The notes beneath the pieces were generated by a model. It ran no database searches. It was not told the DNA's origin and saw only the letters and a program-made list of their open reading frames with translations. This document shows, piece after piece, positions 24,840 to 33,990 of a DNA stretch of 64,000 nucleotides. Source of the DNA: an uncultured Pelagibacteraceae bacterium (GTDB taxonomy: Bacteria; Pseudomonadota; Alphaproteobacteria; Pelagibacterales; Pelagibacteraceae); contig CACNZU010000001.1 of NCBI GenBank assembly GCA_902624885.1, forward strand, positions 1-64,000. Reading direction: 5' to 3'. The position numbers were made by a program, and so were the translations under genes. Within the stretch, counting starts at the first letter, position 1. Every line of letters starts with the position of its first letter.

Positions 24840-25437
24840 GATTTTAAAAAAATTATACGATAGATGCGTTGAGCTTGCTAGACATAAATTTTCAAAGCCT
24901 TTGTTGGGTTTTGTAGCATTTATTGAAAGTTTCTTTTTTCCAGTTCCTCCTGACTTAATGATTGTCCCAATGGTGGTGGCAAAGAGAGAGGATTATATAA
25001 AAATATTTATTATCGCTACAACGGGCTCTGTTTTAGGAGGCTTGTTTGGATATATGCTTGGAGTTTTCTTTTTAGATGCATCGATGGTCATTATTGAATT
25101 TTATGGTTATGAGGAAAAAGTTTTTGAGATGCAAGATAAGATGTCCACTAAAGGAGGATTTTTAGCTTGGCTAGGAATTATGTTTTTAGCTGGTTTTACC
25201 CCTCTTCCTTTTAAAGTTTTTACTATTACCAGTGGAGTGATCGCCTATAATCTTCCAGTATTCTTCTTTATATGTTTATTTACTAGAGGGTTGAGATTTT
25301 TATTGGTTTCTTATCTAACATTTCTTTTTGGAAAAAAATTTGGTGAATTCATAGAAAAAAGAGGTGCGCTATGGTTTACTTTGACTGGAATCTTTATTGT
25401 AGTTTTAGCTGTCGTCCTTTATATAATTTTCACTTAA
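24838..25437 (+). CDS. YqaA-family VTT/DedA-like membrane protein
   Basis: A 199-residue VTT-domain membrane protein (SNARE-associated Golgi type, YqaA branch). It has the FVAFIESFFFPVPPDLMIVPM re-entrant segment, with its FFPVPPD core, near residue 25, and FTPLPFKVFTITSGV near 120, the second half of the two-fold loop signature. Relatives have been linked to lipid scrambling or polyprenyl-phosphate recycling. An ATG at 24778 would extend it into the divergent gene; the start at 24838 matches the family length. It overlaps dsbB by one base (TAATG). Confidence 0.85.
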   Translation: MILKKLYDRCVELARHKFSKPLLGFVAFIESFFFPVPPDLMIVPMVVAKREDYIKIFIIATTGSVLGGLFGYMLGVFFLDASMVIIEFYGYEEKVFEMQDKMSTKGGFLAWLGIMFLAGFTPLPFKVFTITSGVIAYNLPVFFFICLFTRGLRFLLVSYLTFLFGKKFGEFIEKRGALWFTLTGIFIVVLAVVLYIIFT

Positions 25438-25919
25438 TGTTGAACAATAATAAGTTTATTTTAAACAGTATTTTAGCTTTTAGTTTTATATCTTTGGCTA
25501 TAGCTTACTTTATCCAATACATATTAGGATATGAACCTTGTAACTTATGTTTAATTGAAAGAATTCCTTATTTAACGTCTTTAATACTTATTTCGCTAAT
25601 TTTTATACTCAATAAATTTGAAAAAGTATTTGCCAGTATTGTGCTATTATTTTTTATTTTTGGTTCTGTAGTTTCTTTTTACCATGTAGGGATTGAACAA
25701 GGATTTTTTAGTGAATCTTTTGTGTGCGATTTTGGTTCATCTAATGGAAATATATCCAAAGAAGATTTGTTAAAACAACTCCAGAATAAAACTCCAATAA
25801 GCTGTAAAGACGTAAATTTTAGGTTTTTTGGACTTTCTCTTGCTACAATAAATACAGTTATATCGATACTGTTAAGTGGTATTATGATTAAAGTAATTAA
25901 AAATTATGGAAAAAACTAA
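25437..25919 (+). CDS. DsbB-family disulphide bond formation protein
   Basis: A 160-residue inner-membrane protein with four helices that reoxidises the periplasmic thiol oxidase DsbA with quinone. The first periplasmic CxxC is EPCNLCLIERIPY, with the Arg that follows in DsbB, and the second pair lies in the second periplasmic loop (FVCDF and ISCKD). The start ATG at 25437 shares its A with the previous stop. It would serve the Cys-rich exported protein found at 10817-11515. No DsbA is in the window. Confidence 0.88.
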   Translation: MLNNNKFILNSILAFSFISLAIAYFIQYILGYEPCNLCLIERIPYLTSLILISLIFILNKFEKVFASIVLLFFIFGSVVSFYHVGIEQGFFSESFVCDFGSSNGNISKEDLLKQLQNKTPISCKDVNFRFFGLSLATINTVISILLSGIMIKVIKNYGKN

Positions 25920-26439
25920 TAAAAAAACTTTAGAAGAAATTATAAGAGTAGATCATGCTGGAGAACGTGGTGCTATTAAAATTTACGAAGGTCAGCTACT
26001 TGCTCTAAAAACTTTCAAACAAAATGCATCTTTGAAAAGAAAGATTGAAGAAATGAAAGAGCACGAAAGAGAGCATTATGAATACTTTGATAATGAAATT
26101 AAAAAGAGAAATATTCAGCCAACTAAACTTTTGCCTCTCTGGGATTTGATGGGAGTTACTTTAGGTTTTGGAACGGCAATGCTTGGTGAGAAAGCAGCTA
26201 TGTTATGTACTGCTTCTGTTGAAGAAGTGATAGATGGTCATTATAAAGATCAAACATATAAACTTGGTAAAGATGAGGAAGAGTTAAAAAAGAAAATTAT
26301 GAAGTTTAGACAAGATGAACTTGACCATAAAGATATAGCTTATGATAATGGTGCAACAAAAAAAGGTTTGTTTGGGGTACTTGATAAAGTAATCAAAACC
26401 TCATCGAGAATAGCTATTACAATTTCTGAAAAAATTTAA
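25906..26439 (+). CDS. coq7: Demethoxyubiquinone hydroxylase (COQ7 family)
   Basis: A 177-residue di-iron enzyme that hydroxylates demethoxyubiquinol in ubiquinone biosynthesis. The carboxylate and histidine ligands are visible: DHAGERGAIKIYEGQ at about 13-27, EHEREHYEYF near 50, EEVIDGHY near 106 and DELDHKDIA near 138. It overlaps dsbB by 14 bases, and its TAA stop abuts the stop of the opposing HNH gene directly. Confidence 0.93.
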   Translation: MEKTNKKTLEEIIRVDHAGERGAIKIYEGQLLALKTFKQNASLKRKIEEMKEHEREHYEYFDNEIKKRNIQPTKLLPLWDLMGVTLGFGTAMLGEKAAMLCTASVEEVIDGHYKDQTYKLGKDEEELKKKIMKFRQDELDHKDIAYDNGATKKGLFGVLDKVIKTSSRIAITISEKI

Positions 26440-27009
26440 TTACGGTTCTAACTCAATATCCCAATAAAGATAGTCCATCCAACTTTCGTGTAAAAAATTC
26501 GGTGGGAAATTTCTCCCATTTCTGTGGAGATCTTCTACGGTTGGAGCGTAAGGCTTATTTGTTAATTTTAAATCACAATCCTTATAAAGTTTACCACCTT
26601 TTTTAACGTTACAACTTGAACAAGCTGTAACTACGTTGTTCCAGTCTGTAAGACCGCCTTTAGATTTTGGAAGAAGGTGATCAAAAGTTAAATCTTTTTT
26701 GTTTCCACAATATTGGCAAGCAAACTTATCTCTCAAAAAAACATTAAATCTTGTAAAGTTTGGATTTTTTGATGGTTGTATAAAATTTTTTAAAGCTATT
26801 ACGCTTGGTAAATTCATTTCAAAAGATGGGCTTCTAATTTTTCTTTTGTAATTCGAAACAATACTTACTCTATCTAAAAAAACTGATTTAACTGCATCTT
26901 GCCAGCACCATATTGAAAGGGGATAATAACTCAAAGGTCTAAAATCAGCATTAAGAACCAATGCTGGGCATTTTTCTAAAGGAACTTTTTCTGCAGAAGA
27001 AATAATCAT
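26440..27009 (-). CDS. HNH endonuclease family protein
   Basis: A 189-residue protein with a standard HNH fold: CQYCGNKKDLTFDHLLPKSKGG near 95-116, then NNVVTACSSCNVKKGGK, giving two CxxC zinc knuckles and the DH core. The N-terminal 80 residues (LVLNADFRPLSYYPLSIWCW) are common in the alphaproteobacterial housekeeping HNH family, whose role is not known. No restriction methylase or toxin partner is next to it. Confidence 0.85.
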   Translation of the reverse strand: MIISSAEKVPLEKCPALVLNADFRPLSYYPLSIWCWQDAVKSVFLDRVSIVSNYKRKIRSPSFEMNLPSVIALKNFIQPSKNPNFTRFNVFLRDKFACQYCGNKKDLTFDHLLPKSKGGLTDWNNVVTACSSCNVKKGGKLYKDCDLKLTNKPYAPTVEDLHRNGRNFPPNFLHESWMDYLYWDIELEP

Positions 27010-27073
27010 AACTAAAGCTAACTGATAAGAAAAATTTTATCAAGTTATAATTATGTACCAGGTAAAATACTTA

Positions 27074-27727
27074 TTAATTAAAATGTTTTTTAATGAATTG
27101 AAGACCCAAACTTGACCCCTCAGTCGGTATACGATGTTCACAGTCTTTAAATATTTTTGTTTCAATTTCGTAATTATTTTTTCCAAAAAATTCTTTTGCT
27201 TCAAGAAGTGATTCTATTGGAACAACTTGGTCAAGATCTCCATGCATTAAGATAATATTGGGTCTGGAAATTATATTTTTAGAGAGATGTTCTGTGCTTA
27301 TAATTCTACCAGAATATCCAACAACTGAGTTTATAGTGTCTCTTCGCTTTAATCCTGTTTGTAAGGTTATCATACAACCTTGGCTAAAACCTCCAATGAT
27401 AATTTCGCTAGCTTTTAAATTATATTTTTCCTTAACTTCATCTATTAATTTATTAAGTTTATTCTCAGCTACTAAAGATTTCGATAAAATTTGTTCAGGA
27501 GTTTGATCCATTAAGTCGAACCATTGAAAACCTGTTGGGCTTGCTGCGCATTTTTCAGGTGCATCTGGGCAAATTATAATAGTGTCTGGCAGGTGTGCTC
27601 TCCAATAACTGGCTAAAATTGAAATATCTTTTCCGTCTCCACCATAACCGTGACAAAGAATTACTGCATTCTTTGGTTTTTCTTTAGAAAGTGGCTCTAA
27701 AATAATTGTATTTAATGAAAAGGTCAT
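27074..27727 (-). CDS. Phospholipase/carboxylesterase-type alpha/beta hydrolase
   Basis: A 217-residue serine hydrolase of the acyl-protein thioesterase/carboxylesterase group (PF02230). The nucleophile elbow is GGFSQG with Ser near 119, the oxyanion-side motif is LCHGYGGDGKD, the acid is in MHGDLDQVVP and the His in DCEHRIP near the end. It probably hydrolyses short esters or thioesters in the cytoplasm. A HIG1-like gene starts 15 bases away on the other strand. Confidence 0.88.
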   Translation of the reverse strand: MTFSLNTIILEPLSKEKPKNAVILCHGYGGDGKDISILASYWRAHLPDTIIICPDAPEKCAASPTGFQWFDLMDQTPEQILSKSLVAENKLNKLIDEVKEKYNLKASEIIIGGFSQGCMITLQTGLKRRDTINSVVGYSGRIISTEHLSKNIISRPNIILMHGDLDQVVPIESLLEAKEFFGKNNYEIETKIFKDCEHRIPTEGSSLGLQFIKKHFN

Positions 27728-27742
27728 ATAGATAAAATACCA

Positions 27743-27943
27743 ATGTCAGAATTTTTATTTAACTTTATAGGTTTTACTTTATTAGGTGCTGTCGCCATAG
27801 TTTTAATAATGGGTATTTATACTTTATTTAAAGGTGGAAGTACTAGTAAAAAATATTCAAATAAACTTATGCAGTTAAGGGTATTGTTACAATTTATTGC
27901 AATAATAGTTTTAGTTTTACTTGCCTATTTTTTTAAAGACTAA
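27743..27943 (+). CDS. HIG1-like twin-transmembrane protein
   Basis: A 66-residue protein with two hydrophobic helices (about 4-26 and 46-63) joined by a basic loop, ending SNKLMQLRVLLQFIAI. This matches the HIG1 domain (twin transmembrane protein), whose eukaryotic relatives help cytochrome oxidase assembly and supercomplexes; small alphaproteobacterial versions are widespread. Its stop overlaps that of the opposing TlpA gene in the four bases CTAA at 27940-27943. Confidence 0.75.
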   Translation: MSEFLFNFIGFTLLGAVAIVLIMGIYTLFKGGSTSKKYSNKLMQLRVLLQFIAIIVLVLLAYFFKD

Positions 27944-28467
27944 ATATATTTTCTTAAAAAATTAACAAATTCATCACTAGCGAAATCGATTTCGCCAATT
28001 ATTTTTCCAAATTCTTTTCCTTCTTTGTTAATCAATATGCTTGTTGGTAAACCTCTTAATTTAAACCCTTTTACCAATCTGAGTTCAGGATCATAATAAG
28101 TTTTAAGGTCTTTTACTCCTATATCTTTGTAGAATTTATCTACCTTTATATTATTTGGTTTTTCCATATTCACTGCAAAAATATCAATTTCTGGTAACTT
28201 GGTACCTAATTTTTCTAAAGAAGGCATTTCTTTTCGACAAGGTGCACACCACGTGGCCCAAAAATTAATTATCATGATCTTGCCTCTTTTATTCATTAAA
28301 TCAACGTCTTGAAGATTTGAGTCTTTAAATCTTAGTTCGCTAATAATTTGAGGTTTTTCATGAATAATAACGTTTTTTGAAAAATCTTCTGCTCCAATAA
28401 GATTTTGGCTAAGTAGAGATAGAACTATTATGTGAATATAGATTTTAAAAGATTTACTAATTTTCAT
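27940..28467 (-). CDS. TlpA/ResA-like periplasmic thiol-disulphide protein
   Basis: A 175-residue thioredoxin-fold protein with a signal or anchor helix at the start (IHIIVLSLLSQNLIG) and the active site FWATWCAPCRKEMP near 71-84. The RGLPTSILINKEGK cis-proline stretch near 145 is typical of TlpA. It keeps periplasmic thiols reduced, often for cytochrome c or oxidase maturation, which fits the HIG1-like gene opposite. The argH start lies 30 bases away on the other strand. Confidence 0.88.
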   Translation of the reverse strand: MKISKSFKIYIHIIVLSLLSQNLIGAEDFSKNVIIHEKPQIISELRFKDSNLQDVDLMNKRGKIMIINFWATWCAPCRKEMPSLEKLGTKLPEIDIFAVNMEKPNNIKVDKFYKDIGVKDLKTYYDPELRLVKGFKLRGLPTSILINKEGKEFGKIIGEIDFASDEFVNFLRKYI

Positions 28468-28497
28468 ATTAATTTAAATTGTAATTAACATAGTAAA

Positions 28498-29880
28498 ATG
28501 AAAAATAAAACTGTTTGGGCGAATAGACTGAAGGGAAAGACATCTCTTTCTTTTCAAAAAATAGGCTCATCAATAGGTGTAGATAAAAGACTTTATGAGC
28601 AAGATATAGCTGCGTCCATTGTTCATACCAAAATGCTTGTTAAACAAAAGATTATTGGCAAAAAAGAAGGATCTAAAATTATCAATGGTCTCAGAAAAAT
28701 TAAGTCACATATTGATAAAGGAAAGTTTAAATTTCAAGAAAAATTTGAAGATATTCATTTAAATATAGAAAAAAAATTATTTGAATTAATTGGTCCTTCA
28801 GCAGGCTTTTTGCACACAGCAAGATCGAGAAATGATCAAGTTGTTACAGATTTCAAATTGTGGATTAAAAAATCATCAAAAGAAACTATAGCTAACATCA
28901 ACTCTTTAATGAAAATTTTAATCAAGAAAGCAGAGAAAAATGTTAATACTGTTATGCCTGGCTTAACACATCTTAAAAATGCTCAACCTATTTCATTTGC
29001 GCATTATCTTCTGTCTTACTTTGAAATGTTTAAAAGAGATAAAAAAAGATTCGAAAATAATATAAAACTTTTAGATGAGTGCCCATTAGGTTCAGCCGCA
29101 CTAGCGGGAACTTCTTATAAAATAGATAGAAATTATACTTCAAGACAACTTGGTTTTAAGAAACCAACGGATAATTCAATAGACTCTGTTGCAGACAGAG
29201 ACTTTGCAGTAGATTTTTTATATGCCTGTGCTTTATGTGCAATGCATTTATCTAGATTAGCTGAAGATTTTATAATTTTTAATTCGAATGCGTTTAATTT
29301 AATTTCATTTGATGACAGTATGTTGACTGGCTCATCGATAATGCCGCAAAAGAAAAATCCTGACCCTGCTGAATTAATCAGAGGTAGAGTTGGTTTGAAC
29401 TATGGCAATTTAAATTCGATGCTTACTATAATGAAGGGACTTCCAATGTCTTATTTCAAAGATCTTCAGGATGATAAAAAACTTGTCTTTGATGGATTTG
29501 ATACTTTAAATGACACATTGGTTTTAAGTCTTGAGTTAGTGAATTCAATAAAACCGAATAAAAAAAATATGCTAAAAATGGCAAATGAAAGTTTTACCAC
29601 GGCTACTGATTTTGCTGATTACTTGGTAAAGGAAAAGAAACTCACTTTTAGAGAGTCTTATACTGTTGCAGCAAAATTAGTGAATTATGCAGAAAAAAAA
29701 AATAAATTGTTATCTGAATTATCTTTACAAGAAATAATGAAAATTTATAAAAATTTAGATAAAAATGTACTAAAAATATTTGATGTTAATAATTCCATGA
29801 ACTCAAAAAAATCCTATGGAGGAACTTCTACTGTTAATGTTAAAGCAATGATTAAAAAATATAAAAAGGAGGTAAAATGA
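28498..29880 (+). CDS. argH: Argininosuccinate lyase
   Basis: This enzyme splits argininosuccinate into arginine and fumarate, the last step of arginine synthesis. The 460 residues have the fumarase/aspartase-superfamily signature GSSIMPQKKNPDPAELIRG near 281-299, with the catalytic Ser, and the earlier HTARSRNDQV near 105 and TPGLTHLKNAQP-type stretch near 160 with its His. It ends in an ATGA overlap with a small lipoprotein gene; the SD of that gene, AAGGAGGT, lies within argH. Confidence 0.95.
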   Translation: MKNKTVWANRLKGKTSLSFQKIGSSIGVDKRLYEQDIAASIVHTKMLVKQKIIGKKEGSKIINGLRKIKSHIDKGKFKFQEKFEDIHLNIEKKLFELIGPSAGFLHTARSRNDQVVTDFKLWIKKSSKETIANINSLMKILIKKAEKNVNTVMPGLTHLKNAQPISFAHYLLSYFEMFKRDKKRFENNIKLLDECPLGSAALAGTSYKIDRNYTSRQLGFKKPTDNSIDSVADRDFAVDFLYACALCAMHLSRLAEDFIIFNSNAFNLISFDDSMLTGSSIMPQKKNPDPAELIRGRVGLNYGNLNSMLTIMKGLPMSYFKDLQDDKKLVFDGFDTLNDTLVLSLELVNSIKPNKKNMLKMANESFTTATDFADYLVKEKKLTFRESYTVAAKLVNYAEKKNKLLSELSLQEIMKIYKNLDKNVLKIFDVNNSMNSKKSYGGTSTVNVKAMIKKYKKEVK

Positions 29881-29987
29881 AAATATTGGTATTAGTTTTT
29901 ATAATTATTTTAACTCTATCTGGATGTGGAAAAAAATCAGAGCCAAAATATCAAGGAAAATTTAATCATATACAAATAATTTTATAA
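29877..29987 (+). CDS. lptM: LptM-like small lipoprotein
   Basis: ATG at 29877, stop at 29985-29987; 36 residues. It is a lipoprotein: MKILVLVFIIILTLSGCGKK with the lipobox LSGC, Cys17 to be lipidated. The position between argH and lysA and the GCGKKSEP start of the mature part match LptM (YifL), the small lipoprotein that aids assembly of the LptDE lipopolysaccharide translocon. Its strong SD AAGGAGGT lies five bases before the ATG. The tail after the lipobox is only about 20 residues. The family call rests on context and lipobox, as the tail is not diagnostic. Confidence 0.7.
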   Translation: MKILVLVFIIILTLSGCGKKSEPKYQGKFNHIQIIL

Positions 29988-29991
29988 TCTT

Positions 29992-31221
29992 ATGCAAAAC
30001 TTAAGATATGTAGGTAAAAATTTATTTCTGGAGCGAGTATCTATCAAGAATTTTTTAAAGAAAAATAAAACTCCTTTTTACATTTATTCTGAAAATCAAA
30101 TAGTTTCTAATTATTTAAATTTTGTAAAAACATTTAAAAAAACTAACCCTTTAATATGTTTTGCTGCAAAATCCAATAGTAATACAAATATTTTAAGAAT
30201 TTTGGGTAAACTTGGTGCTGGAGCTGATGTTGTGTCAGGCGGAGAGCTATTAAAAGCTCTTAAAGCAGGCATTAAACCAAAAAAAATCGTTTTTTCGGGA
30301 GTTGGTAAGTCTGAGGATGAGTTAAAAATTGCAATTAATAAAAAAATTTTATTGATCAACTGTGAGTCTGAGAGTGAAGCGAAATTAGTTAACAAATTAG
30401 GCAAAAAGATAAGAAAAAAAGTTTCTATTGGCTTTAGGTTAAATCCTAATGTAGACGCAAAAACACATAAAAATATATCAACTGGTAAAGCTGATAACAA
30501 GTTCGGTTTATCAATAAAAAATTTTAAGTCTTTTCTCAAAGAGATAAATAAATTTAGAAATATTAAACTTGAGGCGTTAAGTGTTCACATAGGAAGCCAA
30601 ATTTTAAATGATGGACCCTTCAAAAAAACACTTAATGTAATGAATAAGTTAATTAAAGAATTAAATTTAAATTTAAAATATGTAGATTTAGGGGGAGGTT
30701 TTGGAATTAATTATAGTGATAGTGAAAAACCAATAAATCTTAATAATTACTCAAAATTAGTAAATAATTTTGCAAAAAAACTAAAATGTAAAATTATTTT
30801 TGAGCCAGGTAGATCTATAATCGGAAATACAGGTTTACTTGTCAGTAAAGTTCAATTTATAAAAAAGGGACTCAATAAAAACTTTATAATTTTAGATGCG
30901 GGGATGAACGATTTTATGCGACCAGCTTTATACGATGCATTTCATAAAATCATTCCTATAATTAAAAATTCGTCTAAAATGAAAAGTACAGTAGAATTTG
31001 TAGGTCCGATTTGTGAAAGCACTTGTAAATTTGGAGTTTACAGGAAATATCAAAAATTAATTGAAAATGACTTTGTGGCAATTACAAATGTTGGTGCATA
31101 TGGCTCATCATTATCATCAAATTATAATACAAGACCTTTAATCGCTGAAATTTTAATCAATAAAAATAAATTTAAATATATAAGAAAAAAACAAAATTTA
31201 CTTAAATTGATAAATTCTTAA
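29992..31221 (+). CDS. lysA: Diaminopimelate decarboxylase
   Basis: The last step of lysine synthesis: PLP-dependent decarboxylation of meso-diaminopimelate. The 409 residues are of fold type III: the PLP lysine is in CFAAKSNSN near 56-64, the phosphate loop in LGGGFGINY near 231, EPGRSIIGN near 272 and the active-site Cys in GPICEST near 341. It starts four bases after the lipoprotein stop and its own stop overlaps the plsC start by one base, so argH-lptM-lysA-plsC reads as one operon. Confidence 0.95.
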   Translation: MQNLRYVGKNLFLERVSIKNFLKKNKTPFYIYSENQIVSNYLNFVKTFKKTNPLICFAAKSNSNTNILRILGKLGAGADVVSGGELLKALKAGIKPKKIVFSGVGKSEDELKIAINKKILLINCESESEAKLVNKLGKKIRKKVSIGFRLNPNVDAKTHKNISTGKADNKFGLSIKNFKSFLKEINKFRNIKLEALSVHIGSQILNDGPFKKTLNVMNKLIKELNLNLKYVDLGGGFGINYSDSEKPINLNNYSKLVNNFAKKLKCKIIFEPGRSIIGNTGLLVSKVQFIKKGLNKNFIILDAGMNDFMRPALYDAFHKIIPIIKNSSKMKSTVEFVGPICESTCKFGVYRKYQKLIENDFVAITNVGAYGSSLSSNYNTRPLIAEILINKNKFKYIRKKQNLLKLINS

Positions 31222-31928
31222 TGCAATTTATTAAATCTTTAATTTTTAATATCTTCCTTTATTTTGGACTTATTTCAATTTTTGTATTAGCGATACCAAC
31301 ATTAATTCTTCCAGAGAAATTTACAATTTTTTTTGGAAGATTATCAGCAAAATACATTGTTTTAATTTTAAAACTTGTAATGAATACAAAAGTAATTTTT
31401 CATGGCGAAGAAAACTTAAAAAAAGTCGATCATTTTTTTATTGCCTCTGCCCATCAATCAATGTTTGAAACTTTTGCTTTGCAAATTCCGCTTAATGGTC
31501 CAATTTTTATTTTAAAAAAAGAGCTTTTGAATATTCCTTTGTTTGGTTGGTATTTAAGAAAAATTGGTTCTATAGCAATAATGAGAGAGACTACTACTAA
31601 AGAAAACTTAAATTTTTTTGATAAAGTAAAAGAAAGATTAGCTAAGAACAAGAGACCACTTTTAATATTTCCTCAAGGAACACGAGTAAAATTAGATGAA
31701 CAGCCTCCCTTTAAAAAAGGAGTAAGTCGAATATATAAAAAATTAAATTTACCTTGTATTCCTGTTGCATTAAATACAGGAAAAGTCTGGCCAAAAAATA
31801 GTTTTATGAAATTTTCTGGAGATATTCATATTTCTTTTCTAGATCCTATTATGCCTGGTAAAGAAAATGATGAATTTACTAAAGAACTTGAAAATAAGAT
31901 TTATACTGAAATAAAAAAATACTATTAA
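31221..31928 (+). CDS. plsC: 1-acyl-sn-glycerol-3-phosphate acyltransferase
   Basis: A 235-residue membrane-associated acyltransferase that makes phosphatidic acid. The acyltransferase blocks are AHQSMFETF near 77-85 (an HX4E form rather than HX4D, as in other alphaproteobacterial PlsC), MRETTT near 118 and FPQGTR near 150, which binds the phosphate. An N-terminal hydrophobic helix spans about 8-30. It ends directly against the opposing tyrA stop (TAACTA at 31926-31931). Confidence 0.9.
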   Translation: MQFIKSLIFNIFLYFGLISIFVLAIPTLILPEKFTIFFGRLSAKYIVLILKLVMNTKVIFHGEENLKKVDHFFIASAHQSMFETFALQIPLNGPIFILKKELLNIPLFGWYLRKIGSIAIMRETTTKENLNFFDKVKERLAKNKRPLLIFPQGTRVKLDEQPPFKKGVSRIYKKLNLPCIPVALNTGKVWPKNSFMKFSGDIHISFLDPIMPGKENDEFTKELENKIYTEIKKYY

Positions 31929-32825
31929 CTATTTTCTTCCAAAGTCTGGTTTCTCAGTATCTTGCCCGGCTTCAATAATTTCTTTTCTTACTTTTTTAGT
32001 TGATGAAAATATCTCTAGAAGCTTTTCGCTGTCTTTGTTTCTAATGGCACTTTTAATTTCGTCAAGATTTTTGGAATAATTATCTAAAACTTTTAAAATA
32101 TTCTCACTGTTATCAAAGAAAATATCTTTCCACATTAATGGGTCTGAAGCAGCAATCCTAGTAAAATCTCTCAATCCTCCCGCACTATATTGAATTACGT
32201 CATTTTTAAATTTATCTTCGTTGTTTATTGCAGTTCTAACAATACTGTAGGCTACTGCGTGTGGTAGATGGCTTGTTAAAGACAATACGTAGTCGTGATC
32301 TTCAAATGACATGATTTTAACTTTACTTCCTAGTTTTGACCAAAATTTTTCTAAGTTTTCTATTTTATCTTTAGCAACCTGATTATCAGCTGAAAGAATA
32401 CACCATCTATTTTTAAATAAGCTTGAAAATCCTGAAGCAGGGCCACTGTACTCAGTTCCAGCTATTGGGTGTGAAGCTATCCAACTAATTTTTTTAAAAC
32501 CTAAATTGTTTACAATTTTGTTAACTTCTTTTTTGGCTGATCCAGTGTCAGTAAGAATAGAGCCTTCTTTTAAAGTTGATTTTATTGAAAGCAAAATTTC
32601 TTTATAACTACTTAACGGTGCAGAAATTATTATCAGATCTGCATCTTTTGTAGTCTCAGATACATTTAAACAAATATCAGCTGTAAAATTTTTTTTTAAA
32701 TATTCTGTGACTTTATTTGACTTATCGTAAACACTTATTTTTGTAGCTAATTTTTTTTCCTGTGTTGCTCTCAGAATTGAAGAGCCAATCAATCCGCAAC
32801 CTATTATACTTATTTTATCGAACAT
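31929..32825 (-). CDS. tyrA: Prephenate/arogenate dehydrogenase
   Basis: A 298-residue NAD(P)-dependent enzyme of tyrosine synthesis, converting prephenate or arogenate. The Rossmann start is ISIIGCGLIGSS at 5-16, the catalytic His/Ser region is ASHPIAGTEYSGP near 115 and LTSHLPHAVAY near 185 carries the second conserved His. The protein is the short, single-domain form with no chorismate mutase or ACT domain. It overlaps hisC by 11 bases, so the two form one minus-strand operon. Confidence 0.9.
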   Translation of the reverse strand: MFDKISIIGCGLIGSSILRATQEKKLATKISVYDKSNKVTEYLKKNFTADICLNVSETTKDADLIIISAPLSSYKEILLSIKSTLKEGSILTDTGSAKKEVNKIVNNLGFKKISWIASHPIAGTEYSGPASGFSSLFKNRWCILSADNQVAKDKIENLEKFWSKLGSKVKIMSFEDHDYVLSLTSHLPHAVAYSIVRTAINNEDKFKNDVIQYSAGGLRDFTRIAASDPLMWKDIFFDNSENILKVLDNYSKNLDEIKSAIRNKDSEKLLEIFSSTKKVRKEIIEAGQDTEKPDFGRK

Positions 32826-33900
32826 TTAAAATTTTTCTCATTTTTTTTATTAATGCAATATTCTCTGATGTTGTCCCTATAGTTATTCGTAAAGAATTTT
32901 TGATACCATAAACATCCATTTTACGAACGAGTATTCCTGATTTTGCGAGTAATCTAAAAACTTTTGCAGAGTTAATTTTAACTTTATCGAATTTTACCAA
33001 TAAGAAATTAGTAAAACTTTTATTTGTCTCTATTCTCATTTTTTTGAACTCAGAAAACATTTGCTTACTCCATTTATTTACGTGTTTAATTTCCTTATTT
33101 AGCCATGAGCTGTCTTTTACCGCAGCCGAAGCTGCAAACAAAGCTGGTCTGCTTACATTGAAAGGTGGTTTTACCTTATTTAATGCAGAAATAATTTCTT
33201 TTGACCCATATCCCCAACCTACTCTTAGCCCTGCTAAACCATATATTTTTGAAAAGGTTCTTGTCATAACTACATTTTTAAAATTTGCAAAAGTTTTTAA
33301 GCCTGACAAGTAATCTTTTTGTTTTACATACTCAAAATATGCATCATCTACGACTAATAGGATATTGCTTCTCAATTTTTTTCTTAAAAAGAGCAACTCT
33401 TTTTTTGAAATATATGTTCCAGTTGGGTTGTTGGGATTAGCTAAAAAAACTATTTTAGTTTTCCTTGTAACCTTTTTTAGAATATCTTTAACTGAAGCAG
33501 TAAAATTATCTTCCTTTGAATAAATAACTTTTGCTCCGTTCATCCTGCTATAAATTCTGTAAATTATAAAACTAAACTTAGGAACTATAACTTCGTCCCC
33601 TCTTTTTAAAAAAGATTTACATATAAGTTCAAAAATTTGATCAGAACCTGATCCTAAGATTACTCTATTTTTATCAATCTTAAATTTATTAGCTAGAGTC
33701 TTTCTTAAAAAAGTTCCATCAGAGTCAGGATATCTTGCAAAGTTTTTCGAAACTTCTAAATATTTTTTTCTCGCTTTCGGGCTAGGGCCAAGAGCAGACT
33801 CATTAGCAGATAATTTAATCTTTGCTAATTTACTCTTGAATAAGCTCATACCAGCAACATATTTCTCAGCTACTATGTTATTTGGTTTAGGAAATCTCAT
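32815..33900 (-). CDS. hisC: Histidinol-phosphate aminotransferase
   Basis: A 361-residue fold-type I aminotransferase for histidine synthesis; in alphaproteobacteria next to tyrA it can also act on aromatic keto acids. Key motifs are KLSANESALGPSPKA at the start, GSGSDQIFELI for the PLP phosphate, ANPNNPTGTYIS, DDAYFEYV, RTFSKIYGLAGLRVGWG with the PLP lysine, and LRITIGT near the C-terminus. The hisC-tyrA pairing supports a role in both histidine and tyrosine/phenylalanine routes (inference). Confidence 0.9.
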   Translation of the reverse strand: MRFPKPNNIVAEKYVAGMSLFKSKLAKIKLSANESALGPSPKARKKYLEVSKNFARYPDSDGTFLRKTLANKFKIDKNRVILGSGSDQIFELICKSFLKRGDEVIVPKFSFIIYRIYSRMNGAKVIYSKEDNFTASVKDILKKVTRKTKIVFLANPNNPTGTYISKKELLFLRKKLRSNILLVVDDAYFEYVKQKDYLSGLKTFANFKNVVMTRTFSKIYGLAGLRVGWGYGSKEIISALNKVKPPFNVSRPALFAASAAVKDSSWLNKEIKHVNKWSKQMFSEFKKMRIETNKSFTNFLLVKFDKVKINSAKVFRLLAKSGILVRKMDVYGIKNSLRITIGTTSENIALIKKMRKILNVR

Positions 33901-33958
33901 TTAATTAATGTATTATCTAAATTGTTTAAGTTTTTCTATGTCTTTATCGTATATAAAA

Positions 33959-33987
33959 TTGACAAGTTTGTGATGATTTAGTAAACA
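33959..33987 (+). promoter_or_regulatory. Promoter for the metX riboswitch transcript
   Basis: TTGACA (33959-33964) is a perfect -35 box; TAAACA (33982-33987) is 17 bases later. The predicted start, about 33994, is at the first bases of the SAM-II aptamer, which is what a riboswitch leader should show. Confidence 0.5.
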
Positions 33988-33990
33988 TAT

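Noticed and set aside
26440-27009. HNH protein as a defence-system nuclease
   Set aside because: There is no methylase, ATPase or toxin-antitoxin partner nearby and the protein has the common housekeeping alphaproteobacterial HNH form.
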